Under the pieces are notes generated by a model. That model was not told where the DNA came from, did not search any database, and was given only the letters and a program-made list of their open reading frames with translations. DNA of 5,213 nucleotides, from assembly GCA_964393115.1 (NCBI GenBank), contig CAYMST010000321.1:1-5213 (forward strand). The letters run 5' to 3'. The DNA comes from CAYMST01 sp964393115. Its GTDB lineage: Bacteria; Bacteroidota; Bacteroidia; Cytophagales; Cyclobacteriaceae. This document shows, in pieces, positions 1 to 5,213 of the stretch. The stretch's first letter is position 1, and every line of letters starts with the position of its first letter. The position numbers were made by a program, and so were the translations under genes.

Positions 1-42
1 CTGATAGATTCAGCTGGCTTTCTTAACTTGAAATAAAAACGT

Positions 43-396
43 TTATAATTTCTCTTTAATCTTGGCAGCTTTACCTTTCAAGTTTCTCAAATAGTAGATT
101 CTAGCTCTTCTTACTTTACCTCTTCTCACCAAATCGATTTTTTCGATTCTTGGTGAAAGTATTGGGAAGATTCGCTCTACACTGATTCCACTTGATACTT
201 TTCTAACTGTGAATGTCTCACCGTTGCTACCTTTATTTTTTCTTTGAATTACAACACCTTGAAACTGCTGAATTCTCTCTTTATTTCCTTCTTTGATTTT
301 TACGTGCACGTTGATCGTGTCACCTGAGTTAAAATCAGGAAATTTATTTTTTGCTTCTGTACTTTCTTGCTCTATAAGCTCTAATAATTCGCTCAT
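43..396 (-). CDS. rplS: 50S ribosomal protein bL19
   Basis: The 117-residue product is a full-length bL19, the large-subunit protein at the 30S-50S interface that takes part in intersubunit bridges. The family pattern is clear: an N-terminal helix (SELLELIEQE), a conserved F-x-x-GDT-x-x-V-x-V-x-I-x-EG-x-K-x-R-x-Q-x-F-x-G segment (about residues 22-47), the VERIFP-x-x-SP-x-I motif (73-83) and the bL19 signature around V90-R104 (RRGKVRRARIYYLR). The length is normal for the family. The ATG at 396 is the only reasonable start, because an in-frame TAA lies 15 nt upstream. The usual rpsP-rimM-trmD neighbours are not visible here; the gene stands alone behind a gap of about 400 bp with its own -7 box and a short leader. 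Nothing in the protein is odd. The leader is unusual (see the SD entry). Confidence 0.98.
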   Translation of the reverse strand: MSELLELIEQESTEAKNKFPDFNSGDTINVHVKIKEGNKERIQQFQGVVIQRKNKGSNGETFTVRKVSSGISVERIFPILSPRIEKIDLVRRGKVRRARIYYLRNLKGKAAKIKEKL

Positions 397-411
397 GACA
401 CTATCCGTTTA

Positions 412-419
412 CCCTCCTT
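412..419 (-). promoter_or_regulatory. Strong but displaced Shine-Dalgarno sequence of rplS
   Basis: Read on the minus strand this is AAGGAGGG, matching the anti-SD complement at 7 of 8 bases. It lies 15 nt from the rplS ATG, much farther than the usual 5-9 nt. Bacteroidota genes generally lack SD sequences, and their ribosomes are known to hide the anti-SD, so a site this good is notable. A GTG at 401-399 lies closer (10 nt) and starts a two-codon frame, GTG-TCA-TGA, whose stop overlaps the rplS ATG. Whether ribosomes use this site, or it serves regulation, cannot be told from sequence. Confidence 0.55.
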
Positions 420-433
420 CAAAAAACAGTCCG

Positions 434-441
434 CAAATATA
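434..441 (-). promoter_or_regulatory. Bacteroidota -7 promoter box for rplS
   Basis: On the minus strand this reads TATATTTG, a perfect match to the Bacteroidota housekeeping -7 consensus TAnnTTTG. By the usual spacing, transcription would begin near 430-427, giving an rplS leader of about 30 nt that includes the strong SD. I see no clear -33 TTG/TTTG at the expected distance. The surrounding 13 bp (431-443) are identical to the sequence before glyS, which supports a real shared element. Confidence 0.6.
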
Positions 442-692
442 TGTATAGTTTTGTCTTTAAGGAAAGATTATGTTAAAATTCTAGAATAATAATTGAGGCT
501 GATCTTATTAGTAGGTTGGTTGAGCGTAAACTTGTCATGACTGGTATATCAGTAACCAAGGAAGGTTTTCGTCTTTATATATCAGGATTCTTAAGTTGCT
601 TTTTTTCGTGTACTGGTGATGCCAATATAAACGCAATTACCCGTCCACACTGAAGTTATCATCACAAAGGCATTTGGTGCCACTGCCCTATG

Positions 693-708
693 AACCATCC
701 TAATGGTT
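693..708. repeat. Small perfect dyad, AACCAT-CCTA-ATGGTT
   Basis: A perfect 6-bp inverted repeat with a 4-base loop, lying 2 nt from the next dyad (711-726). Together they could form tandem hairpins in RNA reading past the peptidase stop, which is about 66 nt upstream on the minus strand. No U-tract follows, so this is not a standard terminator. A stem this short can arise by chance. Confidence 0.4.
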
Positions 709-710
709 GG

Positions 711-726
711 GGAAATCTATGTTTCC
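711..726. repeat. Small perfect dyad, GGAAA-TCTATG-TTTCC
   Basis: A perfect 5-bp inverted repeat with a 6-base loop. The same half-sites, GGAAA and TTTCC, occur with a 4-base loop at 1619-1632 on the other side of the peptidase gene. The different spacing argues against both being sites for one dimeric repressor. They may be 3' and 5' RNA hairpins, or coincidence. Confidence 0.35.
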
Positions 727-792
727 ATTTGGTCAGGTGTTTTTAGGAGGTACTAATTTTTACTTTATCAATTGCTTCAAGAGGTGTTGGTA

Positions 793-1575
793 TCACGTTG
801 CTTTGGCTAATTCTATTGGGTTTTGATTCAGAATTCCCGAAAGCAAGTCGTACATTTCTAGGCTATATCCCTTTAATTCAAATGGCTTCTCAAAAAACAC
901 TTCGACTGCACAAGCAAAAAACTCATAACTATTGGTGCCTGCATAAGCGCGAAGAATACTTTCCCCTGTTTTGGCCTTTTCCATTTCTGTTTTCGCGATT
1001 TTTTCCCACTTTCGAAGTGCAGGCCTGTGTAGAAACCCCCATTCACCATTCCAAATCCCGTTTTCTATGTGTAGGGCATGAGCCATCTCATGGAGGCCGA
1101 GGTTTATGCCATCAGATTTATCAAGGTAACCGTCGACGAAATATTTCCAACTCAGTACTATTAGCCCTCGCCTTGGGTTTACCTCACCTTTATGATAGTT
1201 GTGGCTTATTTTACTGTAGTAGGTGTCCCCAAAAATGAGAATGCTATGAAAGTTTTTCAGGAAGACTTTTGGAAGGCCAAAAGTGATTTGAACCGCAGAT
1301 GCTGCGACTAACACCTTCATTTCTTCCGTAACATAATCAACACCTCTACCTCTGGCAATAAACTTCTTAAGGTGAATAAAATATTGTACCCGTTTTTCGA
1401 AGAGTTTCTTGGACTTGGCAGGTAGTTGGTTATAAAATGTAAAGTGTTTTTTAAGTATTCCCCTGTAATGAGGACGTATTGGGGGTAAAGAATATGGATT
1501 GTAAATCCCCATATTCACCTTACCAGTTGATGCTACAACTAGCGTAAGTACTAAACAGATACCAAAGAAGATCAT
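793..1575 (-). CDS. MtfA/M90-like zinc metallopeptidase, membrane-anchored
   Basis: The 260-residue product is a predicted zinc-dependent peptidase of the MtfA (M90) type. The HExxH zinc motif is at H162-E163-x-x-H166 (in LHEMAHALHIENG). A second conserved block, YAGTNSYEFFACAVEVFFEKP (211-231), supplies the likely third ligand E225, 59 residues after H166; this agrees with the H153-E212 spacing I recall for E. coli MtfA. Residues 1-17 (FFGICLVLTLVVAS) form one hydrophobic segment with no lipobox, so it is either an anchor or a signal peptide. E. coli MtfA lacks this and is a cytosolic peptidase that binds the repressor Mlc. Placing the active site on the membrane or outside it would suggest a different role; no substrate can be named. 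The ATG at 1575 has no SD and sits 4 nt after an inverted-repeat arm. A start at M22 (ATG 1512-1510) would remove the anchor and cannot be excluded. Confidence 0.88.
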   Translation of the reverse strand: MIFFGICLVLTLVVASTGKVNMGIYNPYSLPPIRPHYRGILKKHFTFYNQLPAKSKKLFEKRVQYFIHLKKFIARGRGVDYVTEEMKVLVAASAVQITFGLPKVFLKNFHSILIFGDTYYSKISHNYHKGEVNPRRGLIVLSWKYFVDGYLDKSDGINLGLHEMAHALHIENGIWNGEWGFLHRPALRKWEKIAKTEMEKAKTGESILRAYAGTNSYEFFACAVEVFFEKPFELKGYSLEMYDLLSGILNQNPIELAKAT

Positions 1576-1601
1576 AATTCAGCAGTTCACAATTTGAAAT
1601 A

Positions 1602-1609
1602 CAAAGGTA
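1602..1609 (-). promoter_or_regulatory. Bacteroidota -7 box for the peptidase gene, inside the repeat loop
   Basis: On the minus strand this reads TACCTTTG, a perfect TAnnTTTG match. Transcription would start near 1598-1595, giving a leader of about 20-23 nt containing only the 3' arm of the flanking inverted repeat, which then could not form the hairpin. No clear -33 element is seen; that region is occupied by the dyad at 1619-1632. Confidence 0.5.
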
Positions 1610-1618
1610 ATTCTTTTT

Positions 1619-1632
1619 GGAAATAGGTTTCC
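1619..1632. repeat. Dyad GGAAA-TAGG-TTTCC overlapping the expected -33 region
   Basis: A perfect 5-bp inverted repeat with a 4-base loop, nested in the loop of the 14-bp inverted repeat. It lies about 10 bp upstream of the -7 box at 1602-1609, where a regulator could contact or block polymerase. It could equally form a small RNA hairpin that competes with the larger fold. The function is inferred from position only. Confidence 0.4.
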
Positions 1633-1655
1633 GATTGTGAACTGCTGGTGCTTAT

Positions 1656-3197
1656 CTATAACTCTCTAAGCAAATTGTTAATAGAAACTAAGCTCTCAAT
1701 TTTTGCTCTAAGCCCGCTTATCGAGACTCTTTCTTGCTCCATAGAGTCTCTATGTCGGATAGTTACTGTGTTGTCTTGCAACGAATCATAGTCGACCGTG
1801 ATACAAAACGGTGTGCCGATGGCATCTTGCCTTCTGTAGCGTCTACCAATGGCATCCTTAGCATCATACTGAACATTGAAATCAAATTTCAGTTCGTTGA
1901 TGATTTCATGTGCTTTTTCTGGCAGACCGTCTTTATTATTCAACGGAAGTATCGCCGCCTTAACTGGTGCCAATGCAGGTGGTATCGCCAATAGTACGCG
2001 CTCGCTACCATCTTCAAGCTTTTCTTCTTTATACGAATTCGAAAGAACAGCTAATACTGTTCGATCCAGTCCAATAGATGTTTCGATTACATAAGGAACG
2101 TAACTTGCATTGTCTTCTGGATCGAAAAACTGCAATTTTTTTCCAGAATGCTCCTCATGAGCCTTTAAATCAAAGTCTGTTCGTGAGTGAATACCTTCAA
2201 GTTCCTTGAATCCCATTGGGAAGTTGAACTCAATATCACATGCAGCATTTGCATAATGAGCCAAATTTAGGTGGTCATGATAGCGATAATTATCCTCACC
2301 CATCCCCAGAGCTTTATGCCATGCCAGTCTTTTTTCTTTCCATTTTTCATACCACTCAAGTTCGGTCCCTGGTTTTACAAAAAACTGCATTTCCATCTGC
2401 TCGAACTCCCGCATCCGAAAGATGAACTGACGAGCAATAATTTCGTTACGAAAAGCCTTCCCGATTTGAGCGATACCAAATGGAAGCCTCATTCGTCCTG
2501 TCTTTTGTACATTGAGGTAATTGACAAAAATCCCCTGAGCAGTCTCAGGGCGCAAATATATCTTACTAGCTCCTTCTGCTAGTGAACCAAGCTCGGTGGA
2601 AAACATGAGGTTGAATTGGCGCACATCTGTCCAGTTACGCGATCCAGAAACTGGATCTGCAATCTCAAGATCGATAATGATCTGCTTCATCTCCTCGAGG
2701 TCGCCTTCGTCCATGGCAACCTTTAGCCGAGCATTAATTTTATCAATTTTCTCCTGATTATCCAGAACACGTTTATTCGTTGCTCTGAATTGAGTTTCGT
2801 CAAAAGAATCACCAAATTTTTTAGCAGCCTTAGTGACCTCCTTATTTATCTTGGATTCTATTTTGGCAATGAAATCTTCGATTAGGTTATCTGCACGATA
2901 CCTTTTTTTGGAATCCTTGTTGTCGATCATTGGATCGTTAAAGGCATCGACATGGCCAGAAGCTTTCCAAGTAGTAGGGTGCATGAAAATTGCAGCATCA
3001 ATCCCGACAATATTCTCATGCATTTGCACCATGGCTTTCCACCAATAGGTCTTGATATTGTTTTTTAGTTCCGAACCATACTGCCCATAGTCGTATGTAG
3101 CTGAAAGTCCATCGTAAATTTCGCTGGATGGAAAAATATACCCATACTCCTTGGTATGAGATATTACTTTTTTAAGCAGGTTATCTTCTTGCGCCAT
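1656..3197 (-). CDS. glyS: Glycyl-tRNA synthetase, alpha2 type
   Basis: The 513-residue enzyme charges tRNA-Gly with glycine in the cytoplasm. It is the single-chain, homodimeric class II form, not the alpha2beta2 GlyQ/GlyS pair. In order: an N-terminal class II region with the characteristic SGHVDAFNDPM segment (80-90) and RADNLIED (101-108); a helical, charged insertion (about 109-180); LRPETAQGIF (215-224); motif 2 (KAFRNE at 247-252, then RMREFEQMEMQFF at 261-273); motif 3 (ETSIGLDRTVLAVL, 372-385, with R379); and a C-terminal HGTP anticodon-binding domain (about 403-500, including RRYRRQDAIGTPFCITVD). No key residue appears missing and the length fits bacteroidete homologues. The ATG at 3197 gives the canonical N-terminus. 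A -7 box ends only 7 nt upstream, so the mRNA is probably leaderless. The antiporter gene ends 43 bp upstream. The plain symbol glyS is used in many genomes for this type; some call it glyQS. Confidence 0.98.
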   Translation of the reverse strand: MAQEDNLLKKVISHTKEYGYIFPSSEIYDGLSATYDYGQYGSELKNNIKTYWWKAMVQMHENIVGIDAAIFMHPTTWKASGHVDAFNDPMIDNKDSKKRYRADNLIEDFIAKIESKINKEVTKAAKKFGDSFDETQFRATNKRVLDNQEKIDKINARLKVAMDEGDLEEMKQIIIDLEIADPVSGSRNWTDVRQFNLMFSTELGSLAEGASKIYLRPETAQGIFVNYLNVQKTGRMRLPFGIAQIGKAFRNEIIARQFIFRMREFEQMEMQFFVKPGTELEWYEKWKEKRLAWHKALGMGEDNYRYHDHLNLAHYANAACDIEFNFPMGFKELEGIHSRTDFDLKAHEEHSGKKLQFFDPEDNASYVPYVIETSIGLDRTVLAVLSNSYKEEKLEDGSERVLLAIPPALAPVKAAILPLNNKDGLPEKAHEIINELKFDFNVQYDAKDAIGRRYRRQDAIGTPFCITVDYDSLQDNTVTIRHRDSMEQERVSISGLRAKIESLVSINNLLREL

Positions 3198-3204
3198 AAT
3201 CCCG

Positions 3205-3212
3205 CAAATATA
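3205..3212 (-). promoter_or_regulatory. Bacteroidota -7 box for glyS, implying a leaderless transcript
   Basis: On the minus strand this reads TATATTTG, a perfect TAnnTTTG match set 7 nt before the glyS ATG. A start site 3-7 nt after the box falls at 3202-3198, leaving a 5' leader of about 1-5 nt. The 13 bp at 3202-3214 are identical to 431-443 before rplS. I see no clear -33 TTG/TTTG. The box lies within the 43-bp antiporter-glyS gap. Confidence 0.6.
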
Positions 3213-3240
3213 TGATTCGACGAGAGAACGCCCTATTTAT

Positions 3241-5175
3241 TTAACCTTCAAACTTTAACATTAGCTCATCAAGGCTCTCATTAGATCCGACGAACGTGAC
3301 AATATCATAAGTACGTAGTCTGGTATACCCATGAGAAATAATCATTTGACCTCCCCTACGAATAGATAAGATAATCACATCGGTAGGTAGACGTAAATCT
3401 CGAAGGGCAATGCCGTGAATGTCGCGGTTGAGAATTTCTATATCTCGAGTGTCCTGCCCCTCTTCCATGCCAAGAAGTAATGAAGTGGCCTGTGGAGACC
3501 TGACAAAGTGCTCTAGCAGACTTACAATTGCCATCGAAGGGTAAATTAGCTTCGCTCCAAGTTTTACGAAATGCTTGGAGTTGTAGTGCTCATTGAGACG
3601 TACGATCATATCCTCAATACCATAAGCCTGATAGCATATCTCACATATTTCTAGGTTTTCGCGGTCTGAAAGCATACCGACGACTACTTCCGTTTTTTCT
3701 GCAGACAGCTTATCAAATTCTTTTTTGCTCAAACCAGTGATATGAATAACTTCTACGTCATCAGGTGATTTAAATGTCTCTTCCTTTAATAAGGTCGCTA
3801 TTTTCACCTGCCACTTTCTTTTTTGTAATTGTCTGGCCAAGGCTAAGGCTTGACTTTCATACCCGAATATGATGACATCACGAATACCGTCGAAATCAGA
3901 AGACCCCTTTGTTCTATTCTCGCCTACTTTATCAAGCGCATATTTAAACAATGGTGGACCAATAAACTGATTGATGACGATCATGGCAATTACAGATGTG
4001 GCAAACTGGTCACCCCAGGAAGGGAATTCGTTGGCAATCAAGGTCGCTAGACCAAGGGCTACCCCTGCTTGGGTTAGATATGGCATCCATCCTACATGAT
4101 TGTATTTCATGGGGTCTCGAGCTAAAAACCCTCCCGTGTAAGCGCCCAGAATTATGGTAAATAGCCTAATGGTAAAAAGTAGTAACGCCACAGGCCACAC
4201 ATCCAAGAGTATGTCAATGGACATAGAAGCACCGGTTAGCGTGAAGAAAGCTACATAAATGGTTGAGCCCGACTCTTCGATTAATTTAAGAAACTCATTT
4301 CGGAACTTGGAGTAATTGGTCACGTAAAAACTTGCTATTATACAAGTGAGAAGAGGCTCTAAAACAACTTTGTGTCCCAAATGTATAGTGCTGATATCCT
4401 TGATATAATGACTTAGTAGGTACGAGGAAAAACCAGCCCCAAGCACAAGAATTAGCTTAAGTGTGGTATCCATTTTGAAAGACAAGAAAATATTTATGAT
4501 CCCACCAAGTATAAAACCAAGTCCTACCGAGACGGTGATTTCTCCCAGAATAAAAACTATGGTAAGCAAATCAAACTTCTCCCCATCAATAAGTACCTCC
4601 GCAAAGGATAAGTTAATAGCGAAGAGCATAATAACCAGAAAGTCCTTTACCACTGTAACACCCATTACGGTTTGGGTAAATGGACCTTTTGCTCTGACTT
4701 CATTAATCACAGCTATTGCCGAAGCGGGAGATCGGGCTACGAAAACTGTTCCCATGAGTATCGATACGGAAAGCCTTTCGCCAAAATTTAGTCCATGCAT
4801 AAAAGGGATCCAATTTGCACAAATGGCCACCAGAATGCTTCCAAGGAAAAAGGTGATAAATAGTTGTCCGAAAGTGTTCCACTTGATGCTGTTTACCCTA
4901 CTACGTAACTCTCTTAAGTATAACTCGGAACCTGCGGCAAAGGCTATAAATGCTAGCGCGATTTCATTAATATAATTTAGCTTATGCTTTGACACCTCCG
5001 GTATCAATCCAAAAACATAAGGTCCAGCTAATATTCCGGCCACTACCAACCCTGTGATGAGAGGCAACTTTATTTGCTGGAATTTTTTGGCAATCTGATT
5101 AGCCGAAATGGCTATTACCAAAAAACCACCCAAAAGCACTAGCTCTTCATGAGAAACCTCCAATAACTCTTTCAA
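3241..5175 (-). CDS. CPA2-type cation:proton antiporter with C-terminal RCK domain
   Basis: The 644-residue protein has about 13 membrane segments (roughly residues 12-410) followed by a cytoplasmic RCK_N/TrkA-N domain (about 431-550) and a TrkA-C domain (about 577-642). This is the plan of monovalent cation:proton antiporters involved in K+ or Na+ efflux and pH balance. Diagnostic stretches are FAAGSELYLREL (79-90), FVARSPASAIAVINE (145-159) and TQAGVALGLATLIANE (368-383). Two oddities: the ion-site pair is K177-D178 (GVTVVKDFLV) rather than Asp-Asp, Asn-Asp or Gln-Asp, and the RCK glycine loop reads G438-x-E440-x-x-A443 rather than GxGxxG. The start is TTG at 5175. An in-frame TAG 21 nt upstream and the lack of an ATG before the first membrane segments leave no better choice. 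An imperfect -7-like box (TA-AAA-TTTG, 5189-5181) precedes it. Ion specificity cannot be read from sequence. Confidence 0.92.
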   Translation of the reverse strand: MKELLEVSHEELVLLGGFLVIAISANQIAKKFQQIKLPLITGLVVAGILAGPYVFGLIPEVSKHKLNYINEIALAFIAFAAGSELYLRELRSRVNSIKWNTFGQLFITFFLGSILVAICANWIPFMHGLNFGERLSVSILMGTVFVARSPASAIAVINEVRAKGPFTQTVMGVTVVKDFLVIMLFAINLSFAEVLIDGEKFDLLTIVFILGEITVSVGLGFILGGIINIFLSFKMDTTLKLILVLGAGFSSYLLSHYIKDISTIHLGHKVVLEPLLTCIIASFYVTNYSKFRNEFLKLIEESGSTIYVAFFTLTGASMSIDILLDVWPVALLLFTIRLFTIILGAYTGGFLARDPMKYNHVGWMPYLTQAGVALGLATLIANEFPSWGDQFATSVIAMIVINQFIGPPLFKYALDKVGENRTKGSSDFDGIRDVIIFGYESQALALARQLQKRKWQVKIATLLKEETFKSPDDVEVIHITGLSKKEFDKLSAEKTEVVVGMLSDRENLEICEICYQAYGIEDMIVRLNEHYNSKHFVKLGAKLIYPSMAIVSLLEHFVRSPQATSLLLGMEEGQDTRDIEILNRDIHGIALRDLRLPTDVIILSIRRGGQMIISHGYTRLRTYDIVTFVGSNESLDELMLKFEG

Positions 5176-5213
5176 ACAGTCAAATTTTATATTCTATTTT
5201 TAAAATTAATTCG

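Larger units (their letters stand above)
397..792. other. Gap of about 400 bp with no recognised gene
   Basis: This stretch separates the metallopeptidase stop from the rplS start. The end next to rplS (397-441) holds that gene's leader and -7 box. The rest contains small dyads (693-708, 711-726, and a GTGATG/CATCAC pair at 616-621 and 660-665) and three short open frames: minus 698-591 (35 aa), plus 537-653 (38 aa) and plus 719-826 (35 aa, running into the peptidase gene on the other strand). None matches a family I know or has a convincing ribosome binding site. I see no clear rho-independent terminator for the peptidase gene, no tRNA that folds and no repeat array. It may be a decayed gene, an untranslated RNA or plain spacer. 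Confidence 0.6.
1580..1647 (-). repeat. Perfect 14-bp inverted repeat ahead of the peptidase gene
   Basis: The arms are 1580-1593 (CAGCAGTTCACAAT) and 1634-1647 (ATTGTGAACTGCTG), exact reverse complements with a 40-base loop. In minus-strand RNA the stem could continue, after a 2x2 mismatch, with a further GAAA/UUUC helix. The element starts 8 nt after the glyS stop and ends 4 nt before the peptidase ATG, so it fills the gap. No U-run follows, so it is not a standard terminator. It could sequester the peptidase start region in read-through RNA, bind a protein as DNA, or be a copy of a short palindromic repeat family. Confidence 0.75.

Noticed and set aside
1..42. Possible terminator after rplS (CTGA-TAGAT-TCAG at 1-13 and a nearby CAGCTG palindrome)
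   Set aside because: The stems are very short and not followed by a U-run on the rplS strand. The window ends before the next gene, so nothing firm can be said.
501..570. tRNA-like stretch on the plus strand (GTAGGTTGGTTGAGC resembles a D-arm, followed by TTGTCAT like an Asp anticodon loop)
   Set aside because: The flanking bases do not pair into an anticodon stem, and no acceptor stem or GGTTCRA T-loop is present at the right distance.
590..606. Run of seven T on the plus strand after CTTAAG, considered as a terminator
   Set aside because: There is no stable GC-containing stem before the T-run and no supported plus-strand gene for it to end.
537..653. 38-codon plus-strand frame starting MTGISVTKEGF
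   Set aside because: There is no ribosome binding site, no family match I recognise, and it overlaps a minus-strand open frame. It is noted in the gap description but not called as a gene.
591..698. 35-codon minus-strand frame starting MVHRAVAPNAF
   Set aside because: It is too short, without a start signal or known relatives. It is kept only as part of the unexplained gap.
675..705. Minus-strand GGTTCA followed by a CACCA-like end, resembling a tRNA 3' half
   Set aside because: The T-arm stem does not pair and no matching 5' half exists.
798..1238. Plus-strand open frame of 146 codons opposite the peptidase gene
   Set aside because: It lies wholly inside the well-supported metallopeptidase gene on the other strand, and its product has no recognisable domain and irregular composition.
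4463..4975. Plus-strand open frame of 170 codons opposite the antiporter gene
   Set aside because: It is antisense to the conserved membrane domain of the antiporter. Its Ser/Thr/Ile/Lys-rich product reflects the complement of membrane-segment codons and not a real gene.
5140..5162. GGAGG followed 6 nt later by an ATG (5150-5148) near the antiporter start
   Set aside because: The ATG is out of frame with the antiporter and meets a TAG after three codons, so the spacing is probably accidental.

Overview
The window looks like ordinary chromosomal housekeeping sequence from a member of the Bacteroidota, probably a Cytophagales-like marine or soil bacterium. The phylum call rests on the protein sequences (an alpha2-type glycyl-tRNA synthetase of the bacteroidete kind and a typical bL19), on moderate-to-low GC, and on Bacteroidota-type -7 promoter boxes (TAnnTTTG) ahead of three of the four genes. 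The order or family is a guess. I see no mobile element, CRISPR array, rRNA or convincing tRNA.

All four genes are read from the minus strand. In transcription order, from right to left, they are: a CPA2-type cation:proton antiporter with a C-terminal RCK (TrkA-N/TrkA-C) module (5175-3241, TTG start); glyS, glycyl-tRNA synthetase (3197-1656); a membrane-anchored MtfA/M90-like zinc metallopeptidase (1575-793); a gap of about 400 bp with no recognisable gene (792-397); and rplS, ribosomal protein bL19 (396-43). The genes are collinear but probably not one simple operon. glyS and rplS each have a -7 box in the same 13-bp sequence, and the peptidase has its own -7 box in the gap before it.

The regulatory DNA between the genes is more interesting than the genes. 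(1) The glyS-peptidase gap holds a perfect 14-bp inverted repeat whose 3' arm ends 4 nt before the peptidase ATG. A GGAAA/TTTCC dyad and a -7 box lie in its loop. Read-through RNA from glyS could fold over the start codon, whereas RNA from the internal promoter could not. (2) glyS appears to be transcribed leaderless or nearly so. (3) rplS has a near-perfect Shine-Dalgarno sequence, unusual in this phylum, placed 15 nt from the ATG with a two-codon GTG-TCA-TGA reading frame between them. (4) The antiporter has Lys-Asp at the usual ion-site acidic pair and a degenerate glycine-rich loop in its RCK domain.

I found no multi-gene system that looks new. The gap at 397-792 remains unexplained. It holds small hairpins and three open frames of 35-38 codons, none of them convincing.
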